A DNA stretch of 64,000 nucleotides from Planctomycetota bacterium (lineage in GTDB: Bacteria > Planctomycetota > Planctomycetia > Gemmatales > HRBIN36). Both the position numbers and the translations under genes were made by a program. The stretch spans positions 248,001 through 312,000 of the forward strand of contig JACTMY010000010.1 in the NCBI GenBank assembly GCA_014584395.1, written 5' to 3'. The notes under the pieces are model-generated. The model was not told where the DNA came from. It did no database searches and saw only the letters and a list, made by a program, of their open reading frames with translations. Below, one piece after another: positions 19,727 to 28,027 of this stretch. Every line of letters begins with the position of its first letter. The stretch's first letter is position 1.

Positions 19727-20979
19727 GGGGACGCCCTCGTGCTTGGCTCCCGATCAGATTGCAACGCCATCTCCTTGGTAAATACCGCCACCGCCACGCG
19801 GAGCATGGCCGTGAGCAGCAGCAAGCCAAACGCCCAGATGCCCGCCGTGACCTTCCATTCCGTCAAGCTGGGCGTGTATTCCACGATTTCGTGCAAGGTG
19901 GAGGGAATGAAGCCGGGGATGATCAGGCCCATGCCCTTTTCGATCCAGATGCCGACGACGCATAAGACGCAAGCGATGATCCGCGTCGGGCTGCGCTCCA
20001 AGGCCGCGGGGGTGAAGAACAAAATGGTGCCGAGCAGATTCATGAAGACGGCCGCCCAGATCCAGGGCACCAGTCCGTAATGGCCATGCAAGCCAAAGAA
20101 CAGATATTGGGCCGAAGCCAAATGAGCGCCGCCGGCGTAAAAGAGAGTGAAGAGTTCGGAAAAGAGCATGAGCAGGTTGACCACGGCCGCCACGCGAATG
20201 ATTTGAACGAGGAGCCGCGAGGGCCCCGGATGCATGGGCAGTTCGGTGCCGACACGCACTACCCGCATGACGAGCAGAATGAAGGCCGGCCCGGAAACAA
20301 AAGCCGAGGCTAAGAAACGCGGGGCCAAGAGGGCGGTGTTCCAAAAAGGCCGGCCGCCGAGGCCGCAATAGAGAAACGCCGTGACCGTATGAATGCTGAT
20401 GGCCCAGAAGACCGAAAGGTAAACAAACGGCACGTACCATTTCGGGTTCGGCTTGCGGCCGCAAAAGCGGGTGTAAAGCAGATAGCCGACGACGTGCAGG
20501 TTGATCAACAAATAGCCGTTGAGGACAATGATGTCCCAAGTCAGCATCGATATGGGCCAATTGAATTTGCCGATGCCCGGGATGAGATGCCAGAAACGGT
20601 CGGGCCGGCCAAGGTCGACGATGACGCTCAACGTGCTCATGACAATGGCCGCCACGGCCAAGATCTCGCCGATGATGACGACGTCGTGCATTTCATGATC
20701 GTCATACAGGTAAGCAGGGATGACCATCATCACGCCTCCCGCGGCTAGCCCGACGCAGAAGGTGAAATTGGCGATGTACAAGCCCCAACTGACATGATCC
20801 GTCATGTTGGTGCGGATCATGCCGTCGCGAACCTGCACGGCCCAGGCATTCGCGCCCACCAGCGCGATGGCCGTCAGGACGAACATCCAGGTGTAAAATA
20901 GCCAGCCGCCCTCGGTCGCCACGTGCAGGGCCTGGCGAAGAAAACGGAGATAACTGACAGCTTCCCGCTGCGCGTTCAT
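19723..20979 (-). CDS. nrfD: NrfD/PsrC-family quinol dehydrogenase membrane subunit
   Basis: 418 residues with about ten hydrophobic segments. It matches the NrfD/PolyS reductase family, which takes electrons from membrane quinol and hands them to a ferredoxin partner. Visible hallmarks are the N-terminal NMTDHVSWGLYIANFTFCVGLAAGG region and the later DLGRPDRFWHL. The ferredoxin gene lies 14 bases upstream and the Rrf2 gene overlaps the 3' end. In this locus it probably replaces NapC as the route from quinol to the periplasmic nitrate reductase. Confidence 0.92.
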   Translation of the reverse strand: MNAQREAVSYLRFLRQALHVATEGGWLFYTWMFVLTAIALVGANAWAVQVRDGMIRTNMTDHVSWGLYIANFTFCVGLAAGGVMMVIPAYLYDDHEMHDVVIIGEILAVAAIVMSTLSVIVDLGRPDRFWHLIPGIGKFNWPISMLTWDIIVLNGYLLINLHVVGYLLYTRFCGRKPNPKWYVPFVYLSVFWAISIHTVTAFLYCGLGGRPFWNTALLAPRFLASAFVSGPAFILLVMRVVRVGTELPMHPGPSRLLVQIIRVAAVVNLLMLFSELFTLFYAGGAHLASAQYLFFGLHGHYGLVPWIWAAVFMNLLGTILFFTPAALERSPTRIIACVLCVVGIWIEKGMGLIIPGFIPSTLHEIVEYTPSLTEWKVTAGIWAFGLLLLTAMLRVAVAVFTKEMALQSDREPSTRASP

Positions 20980-20992
20980 GGCGGCCTCGCGG

Positions 20993-21931
20993 TCATTTAT
21001 CGAAAAAGTAATAGAAGCGGGGCTTGGTCCCCAACTCTTCTTTCAACACAAAGACGCGTTTGTTTTCCAGCACCCAGCGAATTTCGCTGTCGGGATCGAG
21101 CACGTTGCCAAAGACGCGTGCTCCCGTCGGGCAGGCCTCCAGACACGCGGGTAATTTTCCTTCCCGCGTGCGATGCAGGCAAAAGGTGCATTTCTCCATC
21201 ACCCCTTGCGGACGCAGACGGTTCGATAGATAGCTCTGGTTCGGATTGATCTCCTCCGGCGGCACTTGCGGCTTTTCCCAATTGAACCGGCGAGCATGGT
21301 AGGGACAGGCGGCTTCGCAATAACGGCAGCCGATGCACCAGTTGTAATCCACGACGACGATCCCATCCGACTCCTGCCAGGTGGCTTCGATGGGGCACGC
21401 AGTCACGCAAGGTGGATTCTCGCACTGCTGGCACTGCACCGGCATGTAGTACTTGTCTTTGGCCGGCACGGCGTGATGGTAATGGGCATTCCCCTTTTCG
21501 AAGTTGATGCCGCCCTTCTCCATTTCAAAGACGCGGATGTAGCTTTGGTTGCTGGGGCGGTCGTGGTTGTTTTCGATGTGGCACGCCTCGGCGCATTTGC
21601 GGCAGCCAATGCAAATGCTCAGGTTCAAGGCATAGGCGAATTGGACGCCCGGGATCGGTTTATGATCCTTCACGGTCACGTTTTTCCCGGTCGCCTCGCG
21701 GGCTTCCTCGGTGAGCCGCTGCAAGACTTGCTGCAGTTGCGCGGGGGTCAATTCCCGGTAGTGCTTTTGCAGAAACTCCTCGGTGCTCAACTCGGCGGTC
21801 CATTCGAACCAGGGCTTGATCGCCGCGGCCCAGGCGGCCAGACCCAGCGTGGCGACGCCGGCCTTAATTGCCGTGCGCCGATCCACTTCCCCGACGACGG
21901 GCAGCGACAACTTGCTTTTACTTTCGCTCAT
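20993..21931 (-). CDS. 4Fe-4S ferredoxin-type electron transfer subunit (NrfC/DmsB-like)
   Basis: 312 residues. A Tat-like N-terminal region (DRRTAIKAGVATLGLAAWAAA) precedes a spacer and four cysteine clusters: CIGCRKCAEAC, CQQCENPPCVTAC, CIGCRYCEAAC and CTFC...CLEAC. This is the four-cluster arrangement of NrfC/DmsB/HybA proteins, which carry electrons between a membrane quinol dehydrogenase and a periplasmic partner. The twin-arginine-type start places it outside the cytoplasmic membrane. It begins 14 bases inside the tetraheme cytochrome gene and is followed at once by nrfD. Confidence 0.92.
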   Translation of the reverse strand: MSESKSKLSLPVVGEVDRRTAIKAGVATLGLAAWAAAIKPWFEWTAELSTEEFLQKHYRELTPAQLQQVLQRLTEEAREATGKNVTVKDHKPIPGVQFAYALNLSICIGCRKCAEACHIENNHDRPSNQSYIRVFEMEKGGINFEKGNAHYHHAVPAKDKYYMPVQCQQCENPPCVTACPIEATWQESDGIVVVDYNWCIGCRYCEAACPYHARRFNWEKPQVPPEEINPNQSYLSNRLRPQGVMEKCTFCLHRTREGKLPACLEACPTGARVFGNVLDPDSEIRWVLENKRVFVLKEELGTKPRFYYFFDK

Positions 21932-22571
21932 GACCTTCCTCCTTCAGGAAGCGGTCCCGAGGCCCCGGCGCCGGCGTCACCGTGGGATACTTCGGGGCAT
22001 GCGGATCATGACAGTGAATGCAGTTATTGCGAACCCGGCCGCCTTGGGTCAGATCCCAATGTCCGATCATGCCGCCGTGCGCGCCGTTGAGGTAATCGCG
22101 ATATTGCGGGCCATGGCACTGGGCGCATAGTTTCATCACTTCCTGATACGGCAAACGCTGCCCGTCCGCCAGCCGCAGGGATGCGTAGCCATCGGTGGCA
22201 TCATGGCAGGACAGGCACGACAGGCTGCCATGCTGACCCGCGAGTTTTTGATGAAAATCACGCAGCGGTTCCCCAAGCCTGGCCGCGGCGTTCGGCGCTT
22301 TCGTTGAGTGGCAGGTGGCACAACCCACGGTCACCGGCTGGCCTTTGTCATCCAGCAAACCCGTGGCAATCTCCGGCGGTCCGGCCACCTCCCGAATGAT
22401 GACCGGGTAGGGAGAGGATGAAGCGCCCGCCCGGCTGAAGGGAACTCCCTCCTGCGGCCGCGGCGAACGCGAACACCCTTGCCCCAATCCCACCCAAACG
22501 CACAACAGCGCCATGGGCCAAAGAGCAGCGGCTCGCGGCAACCGAGCGGGATGGCATGTGAGAATGACCAT
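21918..22571 (-). CDS. Tetraheme c-type cytochrome, probable lipoprotein
   Basis: 217 residues. The N-terminus has a hydrophobic stretch ending GLGQGCSRS, a plausible lipobox, so the protein may be anchored by lipid. Four heme-binding motifs are visible: CATCH, CLSCH, CAQCH and CIHCH, followed by DPHAPKYP. It is the first gene of the minus-strand arm, divergent from napD, and overlaps the ferredoxin start by 14 bases. A role in passing electrons from the NrfD/ferredoxin module to NapAB is likely but inferred. Confidence 0.88.
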   Translation of the reverse strand: MVILTCHPARLPRAAALWPMALLCVWVGLGQGCSRSPRPQEGVPFSRAGASSSPYPVIIREVAGPPEIATGLLDDKGQPVTVGCATCHSTKAPNAAARLGEPLRDFHQKLAGQHGSLSCLSCHDATDGYASLRLADGQRLPYQEVMKLCAQCHGPQYRDYLNGAHGGMIGHWDLTQGGRVRNNCIHCHDPHAPKYPTVTPAPGPRDRFLKEEGHERK

Positions 22572-22629
22572 GGTCCTGCACTCCTGGGGTGGCGAAGATC
22601 AGAATAAGCCCCAGCGGCCCATAATTCAA

Positions 22630-22641
22630 GAACTAAAGTTC
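22630..22641. promoter_or_regulatory. Candidate operator between the two nitrate-respiration arms
   Basis: A short inverted repeat (GAACT, two A, AGTTC) lies in the 156-base divergent intergenic region, nested in a wider TCAAGAA...TTCTTGA symmetry. It sits 9 bases upstream of the -35 box of the napD promoter. It is a reasonable site for the Rrf2 regulator, by position only. Confidence 0.35.
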
Positions 22642-22649
22642 GTTTTTTC

Positions 22650-22678
22650 TTGATTGACCTCCGACCGCTTCGTATATT
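22650..22678 (+). promoter_or_regulatory. Sigma-70-type promoter of the napDA operon
   Basis: TTGATT at 22650-22655 and TATATT at 22673-22678 with a 17-base spacer. The predicted start of transcription is about 40 bases before the napD ATG. Confidence 0.6.
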
Positions 22679-22727
22679 ACCCTCACCAGTGCATGATTCG
22701 ACCCGCTTCACGAAAGGAACCCGCTTC

Positions 22728-22991
22728 ATGCAGACGTGTGCCTGGGTCGTGACGTTGACCGCGGATGAGCCGCGAGCGGAAGCCGTTCGACAAACCCTGC
22801 GCGGCGCCGGCCCGTTCACCCTGGGACCGATGCAGGGGAACAACCTCGCCGTCGTCGTGGAAACGACCGATCCGCATGCGGCCCAGGCGTGGCACGAATG
22901 GGCCGCGGCCCTGCCCGGCGTGGAGAACATCGAGGTGGTTTTTGTTCATTGGGAAGATGCCGCTCCAGAGGTGACTCATGTCCATGTTTGA
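22728..22991 (+). CDS. napD: NapD chaperone for periplasmic nitrate reductase
   Basis: 87 residues from ATG 22728, with GAAAGGA as ribosome site; upstream in-frame sequence is not conserved. NapD binds the Tat signal of NapA and keeps it from premature export. The ferredoxin-like fold pattern is visible (AWVVTLTADEPRAEAVRQTL, then GNNLAVVVETTD and ENIEVVFVHWED). The gene overlaps napA by 14 bases, the usual napD-napA coupling. Sequence similarity in this small family is low, so the call leans on size and context. Confidence 0.82.
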   Translation: MQTCAWVVTLTADEPRAEAVRQTLRGAGPFTLGPMQGNNLAVVVETTDPHAAQAWHEWAAALPGVENIEVVFVHWEDAAPEVTHVHV

Positions 22992-25407
22992 AACGACTCG
23001 GCGCGAATTCATTCGAGCGGCGGCGATGGCGGCGGCTTCGGCCGTAATGGGTTCGCGCGGGTTAGCGGAAGTGCCGGCCCCGCCGGGCGGCCGGGAACTG
23101 CCCATGGTGCCCGGCGTCGCGTGGAACAAAGCCCCCTGCCGCTTCTGTGGCACGGGCTGCCACGTTCAAGTCGGTGTCAAGGACGGCCGCGTCGTCGCCA
23201 TCAGCGGCGATCGCTTGGCCGAGGTCAATCAAGGCTTGCTTTGCGTGAAGGGCTATCACGTCGGCCACATTCTGTATGGCAAGGATCGATTGACCACGCC
23301 CCTGCTCCGCCAGAACGGCGAGCTGAAACCGATCAGTTGGGACGAGGCCATTGGCATCATCGCTCAGCGCATCATGGCCGCTCCCAAACAGTTTGCCATG
23401 TATGGTTCGGGTCAATGGACCGTGCCTGAAGGTTATGCGGCGAATAAGTTCATGAAGGCGGGCCTTTCGAACAACCACATCGACCCCAACGCCCGGCTAT
23501 GCATGGCCTCCGCCGTCACGGGGTACATCAGCACCTATGGCGTTGATGAACCGTACAATTGTTACGATGATTTGGACCACTGCGACGTGCTCCTCCTCTG
23601 GGGCAACAACTTCGCGGAAATGCACCCGGTGCTGTTCAGCCGGTTCATTGATCGCAAATTGAAGGGCGATCGGATCACCTTGATTGATCTCACGACGCGC
23701 TTCACCCGCACCAGCGAACGGGCCGACCACGTTCTCACGTTTCTGCCCCAGTCCGACCTGGCCATCGCCAACTGCATCGCGCAGCAAGTGCTGGCCGCGA
23801 ATGCCGTCGCTACCGGTTTCGTTTCCAAGCATTGCACGTTTCGCAAACCCTGGAAAAAGCCGGGCGACCCGCAAACGCTGATGGGCGAACCCTGCTCGTT
23901 TGCGGAATACCAGCAACTGGTGGCCGAGTACACGCCCGAACACACGGCCAAAATTTCCGGCCTGCCCGTCGAGCAACTGCGGATGCTCGGCCGCCTCTTT
24001 TGCGATAAGTCCAAAAAAATCACCAGCCTGTGGTGCATGGGCATGAACCAGCACACACAGGGAACCGCCATCAACAACCTGGTCCATGCCATTCATCTGC
24101 TCAGCGGCCATTGGGGTCGCCCCGGCGATGGCCCCCAATCCCTGACCGGTCAGCCTTCCGCTTGCGGCACCGTTCGCGAAGTGGGCACGCTGGCGCATGC
24201 CTTGCCCGGCGACCTCCGCGTCGACGTACCCGACCAGGCGGCCAAGGCGGAACAGCTTTGGCATTTGCCGCCGGGACGCATCAATCCCAAACCGGGACAC
24301 CATACGGTGCTCATGTGGGAAAAATTCTGCACTCCAAGCGAGCAAGGCGGCGACATCGACACCCTTTGGGTCCAAGTCACCAACCCCGGCCAATCGCTGC
24401 CCCATTTGCATAAGCTGTTCGAAGCCAAGGCCAAACTGCCCAACAAGTTTTTGATCGTCTCGGACGTCTATCCCACGGCCACCACGCAATTGGCGGACCT
24501 CATCCTCCCTTCGGCCATGTGGGTCGAGAAAAACGGCATCTACGGCAACTCCGAACGGCGAACGCAGCAATGGTTCAAAATGGTCGAACCCCCAGGCCAG
24601 GCCCGCGACGATTGCTGGCAGACCTTGGCCGTGGCCCGCAAGCTCTTTGACCTTGGCTTCCCCGGCATGAAGGACAAGGATGGGCGTTTTCTGTTCCACA
24701 TGACCGACGCCAATGGCCAGGAAGCTCAACCTTGGATCTGGGAGAACTATTACCGCCAGGTGAACGTGGATGAAAAGCTGTATGAGGAGTATCGCCCCTT
24801 CACGCTCATCAAGCACAAGGACGTGGCCCCCTATGCCGAATTGGTCAAATCCCGCGGCCTGCGCTGGCCCGTCGTCAAACAGCCCGACGGCACCTGGAAG
24901 GAAACGCGGTATCGCTTTCTGGAAGAGTTTGACGACTACGTCGCCAAGGGCAAGGGCGTGCAGTTTTATCATTCCGTCGCGAAGGATGACAAGGCCTTCA
25001 TCTGGTTCAGGCCGTATGTGCCGCCGCCCGAGGTTCCGGACGCTGAGTATCCCTTGTGGCTCGATACCGGTCGCGTCTTGGAGCACTGGCACACCGCCAC
25101 GATGACCGGGCGCATACCGCAACTCAAACGGGCCGTTCCCCAAGCCTATGTGGAGATTAATCGGCTGGATGCTCAAGCCCTGGGCATTCAATCGGGCGAC
25201 CTGGTGCGGCTCGAAACCCGGCGCGGCCACGTTCAGCTTCCCGCCCTGATCGATGGTCGAGGCAAATGTCCGCCGGGGCACGTCTTCGTCCCCTTCTTCG
25301 ATGAATCGAAGCTGATCAATCGGCTGACGTTGGATGCCCATTGCCCGTTCAGCAAGGAGCCGGATTACAAAAAATGTGCCGCACGAATTGTCAAGGCCAA
25401 GGTTTGA
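22978..25407 (+). CDS. napA: Periplasmic nitrate reductase catalytic subunit NapA
   Basis: 809 residues. A twin-arginine signal (TTRREFIRAAA) directs Tat export. The [4Fe-4S] ligands are Cys54, Cys57, Cys61 (CRFCGTGC) and Cys89 (LLCVKGY). Cys175 in NARLCMASAV is the expected molybdenum ligand, as in NapA proteins. The C-terminal molybdopterin-binding domain has RVLEHWHTATMTGRIP. The enzyme reduces nitrate to nitrite in the periplasm using two molybdopterin guanine dinucleotides. It follows napD and precedes the NapB-like cytochrome by 15 bases. Confidence 0.95.
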   Translation: MSMFETTRREFIRAAAMAAASAVMGSRGLAEVPAPPGGRELPMVPGVAWNKAPCRFCGTGCHVQVGVKDGRVVAISGDRLAEVNQGLLCVKGYHVGHILYGKDRLTTPLLRQNGELKPISWDEAIGIIAQRIMAAPKQFAMYGSGQWTVPEGYAANKFMKAGLSNNHIDPNARLCMASAVTGYISTYGVDEPYNCYDDLDHCDVLLLWGNNFAEMHPVLFSRFIDRKLKGDRITLIDLTTRFTRTSERADHVLTFLPQSDLAIANCIAQQVLAANAVATGFVSKHCTFRKPWKKPGDPQTLMGEPCSFAEYQQLVAEYTPEHTAKISGLPVEQLRMLGRLFCDKSKKITSLWCMGMNQHTQGTAINNLVHAIHLLSGHWGRPGDGPQSLTGQPSACGTVREVGTLAHALPGDLRVDVPDQAAKAEQLWHLPPGRINPKPGHHTVLMWEKFCTPSEQGGDIDTLWVQVTNPGQSLPHLHKLFEAKAKLPNKFLIVSDVYPTATTQLADLILPSAMWVEKNGIYGNSERRTQQWFKMVEPPGQARDDCWQTLAVARKLFDLGFPGMKDKDGRFLFHMTDANGQEAQPWIWENYYRQVNVDEKLYEEYRPFTLIKHKDVAPYAELVKSRGLRWPVVKQPDGTWKETRYRFLEEFDDYVAKGKGVQFYHSVAKDDKAFIWFRPYVPPPEVPDAEYPLWLDTGRVLEHWHTATMTGRIPQLKRAVPQAYVEINRLDAQALGIQSGDLVRLETRRGHVQLPALIDGRGKCPPGHVFVPFFDESKLINRLTLDAHCPFSKEPDYKKCAARIVKAKV

Positions 25408-25422
25408 TGAGGAAAGACTCCG

Positions 25423-26193
25423 ATGAACGTACCACATCCGCCCGCCGAGCGGCACCACTCCGCGGAAAAACTCCTGCCGGCGCCGATGCGCCGCTTCATT
25501 CCGATCTTGGGCGTCATCGGCGTGACCCTGGCCGCTGTGGGCTTTCTCATCGGCATCCATGAACCGGCCGAAAGGCCTGGCCCCTCTCCCGTCGCCGCCA
25601 GCACTCCGACCGCTTGGCCCGCGGCCGTCGGCTATGCCGATTTGCCCGCGGCCAAACTGCAACCCAATGCCGATAAGAAAACATCGCTCAGCGACTTGCG
25701 CTTCGACAAACCAGGGCTCTTCGAGGAAGTGAAACGCACCGACGCCATGAAGCTCGAAGCCCTGGCCGACCGGGCCCGCAATCGCGCCTACGACGGCGCT
25801 CCGCCCACGGTGCCCCATCCGATCGCCTCCCTCTCGGCGGCCTCCTGTCTTGCCTGCCATGGCGAAGGGATGAAAGTGGGCGATCGCGTGGCCACGAAAA
25901 TGAGCCACGCCCATCTCTCCAACTGCACACAGTGCCACGTCGAGCAGGCGGACCAGACCGTGGAGAATTTCTTTCTCGGCGTCGGCCGCGCAGGCCCCGG
26001 AGAGCGGGCCAACCCCGGCGCCCCGCCGACCATCCCACACCATCTGTGGATGCGGGAAGACTGCATGAGTTGTCATGGACTGGTGGCCCGGCCCGGCATC
26101 CGCACCACGCACCCTTGGCTGTCGAACTGCATGCAGTGTCACGCGGCGTCATCCGTTTTGGACGCAGCATCATGGTCGGGAGGGTCGCGATGA
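25423..26193 (+). CDS. napB: NapB-like cytochrome c with four heme sites
   Basis: 256 residues. One N-terminal membrane segment (about 28-46) precedes a region recalling NapB. NapB normally binds two hemes; here four motifs are seen: CLACH, CTQCH, CMSCH and CMQCH. The two halves resemble each other: GAPPTVPHP followed by a heme motif, SH and then NC.QCH in the first, and GAPPTIPHH with the same order in the second. This suggests an internal duplication of the diheme module. It is the redox partner expected for NapA, encoded 15 bases upstream, and its stop overlaps the next start (ATGA). Confidence 0.8.
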   Translation: MNVPHPPAERHHSAEKLLPAPMRRFIPILGVIGVTLAAVGFLIGIHEPAERPGPSPVAASTPTAWPAAVGYADLPAAKLQPNADKKTSLSDLRFDKPGLFEEVKRTDAMKLEALADRARNRAYDGAPPTVPHPIASLSAASCLACHGEGMKVGDRVATKMSHAHLSNCTQCHVEQADQTVENFFLGVGRAGPGERANPGAPPTIPHHLWMREDCMSCHGLVARPGIRTTHPWLSNCMQCHAASSVLDAASWSGGSR

Positions 26194-26504
26194 CGCAGCC
26201 TACCTTCGAGGACGGCCCCCCCGTTCCACTCATGACGGAGGGACTGATCGATGCCGCCACGCTGCAACAACTTATGAGGGACCTGCAAGCGGCGGCCCAA
26301 GTGACCGAAGTCCGTGAGAAAAGCGGCCCCATTGCTTACGCTGCAGAAGGAACCATCACTTTGGAAACCGCCATCGAACGGTTGCAGTCGGGACAAACCC
26401 GCGCCATTCAGGTGCGTTATCGCTTCGATGGTTTTGATTGGACCGACACGATTATGGCCCTCCCGAACGGCTTCCGCGTTGTCCGCTGCCGGCATTCGGA
26501 TTGA
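26190..26504 (+). CDS. Small hypothetical protein at the end of the nap operon
   Basis: 104 residues from ATG 26190, which overlaps the stop of the cytochrome gene. No signal peptide, membrane segment or cysteine-rich motif is seen. The C-terminal half (GQTRAIQVRYRFDGFDWTDTIMALPNGFRVVR) looks like a small beta-rich domain. No family was recognised. The four-base overlap suggests it belongs to nitrate respiration, perhaps in assembly or regulation. Confidence 0.65.
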   Translation: MTQPTFEDGPPVPLMTEGLIDAATLQQLMRDLQAAAQVTEVREKSGPIAYAAEGTITLETAIERLQSGQTRAIQVRYRFDGFDWTDTIMALPNGFRVVRCRHSD

Positions 26505-26867
26505 AGCGTTGCTTTAATCACATCCACCAAACAACAGACCCCACAAATTTTTGTGGAGATAAGTTGCCCGGAACCATGGGTAGTTTGACTGCCCGTGCGC
26601 GTCAGTACGCCTCCGCAGTGTGGAGCGTGGCCAGTGTGGGCGTGCTCCGGTCGGACTAGTGGGGCCTGTCAAAAACCTGCTCTGTCGCCGGAACGAAACT
26701 GATGGCCCGTGGTAAATGGGGATCGGGTTGGCGCGCGATTGAATTGATTACCACGGATGACGAAGCCCTATCCCGTGACGAGAATGATCCCAACGGCCCG
26801 CTGTAGTTCAAGTTCGTCGAGGAAATCTTCAGCACCGACGCCCCGATCTGACAAATCCATTTGGGTG

Positions 26868-26957
26868 AGCCGGGTGACGTAAGCGTCCACAGCGGCGAGG
26901 CAGGGGACGTCAGCGCCAAAAGTGGCGAGACGAGGGTCGTAAGTCCCCGGATAATCC
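26868..26957. repeat. Three imperfect 30-base tandem repeats
   Basis: Copies begin at 26868, 26898 and 26928, an exact 30-base period. Each opens with GAG, then a G-rich segment containing GACG or GTCG, then TAAG or TCAG. Confidence 0.65.
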
Positions 26958-26990
26958 GCTCAACAGCCAAGCACCCGTTCTGGGTCAGAA

Positions 26991-27130
26991 ACCCCAAGAA
27001 CCAGCGCGGGGCGCAGCACGCTTCGGATACCCCCGCGCACCGGGTTGCACACCCTCCGGTGAAATCTGAATAGCAAACCCCAAGCGCCAGCGCGGGAAAT
27101 CTGCATAACTAGCCCCAAGCGCGAGCGCGG
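26991..27130. repeat. Three copies of a 20-base repeat
   Basis: Copies at 26991-27010, 27076-27095 and 27111-27130 share the pattern CCCCAAG, a variable pair, then AGCGCGG. The last two are nearly identical and 35 bases apart. Confidence 0.65.
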
Positions 27131-27162
27131 TGCCACTTCCACGAAACAACCCTCTGTTGTGA

Positions 27163-27972
27163 ATTGGTCCACATCAAATCCAACCGGCCCAACCGCACCT
27201 CTCCACTTCATCACGCCAGAAACACGTCGCTCTTGCCGCTGAGGTTGCCGACGGCCCTGCCCCCGTTCATACCAAGACGGATGCCGATGGGCGTTTTTCC
27301 TTGTCAGGCTTGTTTGATGGTCCCGTTTGGATCTTCGTTCGCAGCACGGACAAGGGCCGGCTGCGCTTGCTGCTGCCCCCTTCGATTCAAGGCAAGGTTC
27401 GAAGCTGCTTCGCCACACTCAACGACGAACTGGGCGAATTGACCGCGATCAACGCCATCGATCAGGCCGTGGAGGCGCCCACGGGCAAGTATTACGTCAC
27501 CGCTGTGCAATTGGCCGTGCAGGACGAGCACGACGTGATATGGCATTACCGGTTTCATGCGTTTGCCCATCATCTGCATGAAGTGCGAACCAATCAGGAA
27601 TGTCAGATTCTGCTGCTGGCCGATCTCCGCTTCACCTTGCAGCTTCCCGAATTGCCCAACGGAGCGACCCCCGATCAGGAGCTTTCCGTTCGACCCTGGC
27701 TCTTCGACCCCCAAGGCCTTTTTGCCGTGAATGGCTGGACGGAAGTGGAGCAGCGCGGACTGTCCAGCACCGCCGAAGTGCGCCTGGTCGACCATGAGGG
27801 GAAAACGATTCATTCGCATGAATCAGGCTTCCGCTGAGGCACGTTCTGCGCGCACTCGGTTCGAGTGCCCTCGGCCGTTCATGGCACGCTCCGCTTGGAA
27901 GCCTTCTTTGACACCGGTCCGCTGGCTGGGCTGTTCAAGGCCGAGGAACCGCTGCACGTCCAGCCGCGCTGA
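27163..27972 (+). pseudogene. Broken gene with carboxypeptidase-regulatory-like segment
   Basis: The frame is open from 27163 to a TGA at 27835 with no ATG at its start; a TTG at 27301 could start a 178-residue protein. Coding character begins upstream of that TTG (VADGPAPVHTKTDADGRFSL, a carboxypeptidase-regulatory-like signature), so the 5' end appears lost. After the stop, coding-like sequence resumes in another frame (RVPSAVHGTLRLEAFFDTG) and ends at TGA 27970. The simplest reading is a decayed gene with a truncated start and a frameshift between about 27815 and 27860. The middle part (about 150 residues) resembles no family I know. Confidence 0.55.
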
Positions 27973-28027
27973 TCGCTAAACCGTGCGGCGAGGGTGCACG
28001 TCTATTCTTAGCCGTGAGGGTAGCGGT

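Larger units (their letters stand above)
26505..27162. other. Gene-free region with short repeats
   Basis: About 660 bases without a convincing gene. A frame starting at ATG 26702 is open but for stops at 26807 and 26852, and may be a remnant or chance. The rest is occupied by the two repeat sets listed at 26868 and 26991. Confidence 0.5.

Noticed and set aside
23497-26142. Open frame of 881 codons on the minus strand opposite napA and napB
   Set aside because: Antisense shadow of well-identified genes with no recognisable family and poor composition.
26541-26556. CCACAAA-TT-TTTGTGG inverted repeat after the nap operon as a terminator
   Set aside because: Low-GC stem with a minimal loop and no T tract after it.
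26702-27073. Remnant of a gene with two in-frame stops
   Set aside because: The 3' half is made of tandem repeats and the 5' half has no recognisable domain, so evidence for a former gene is too weak for a feature.
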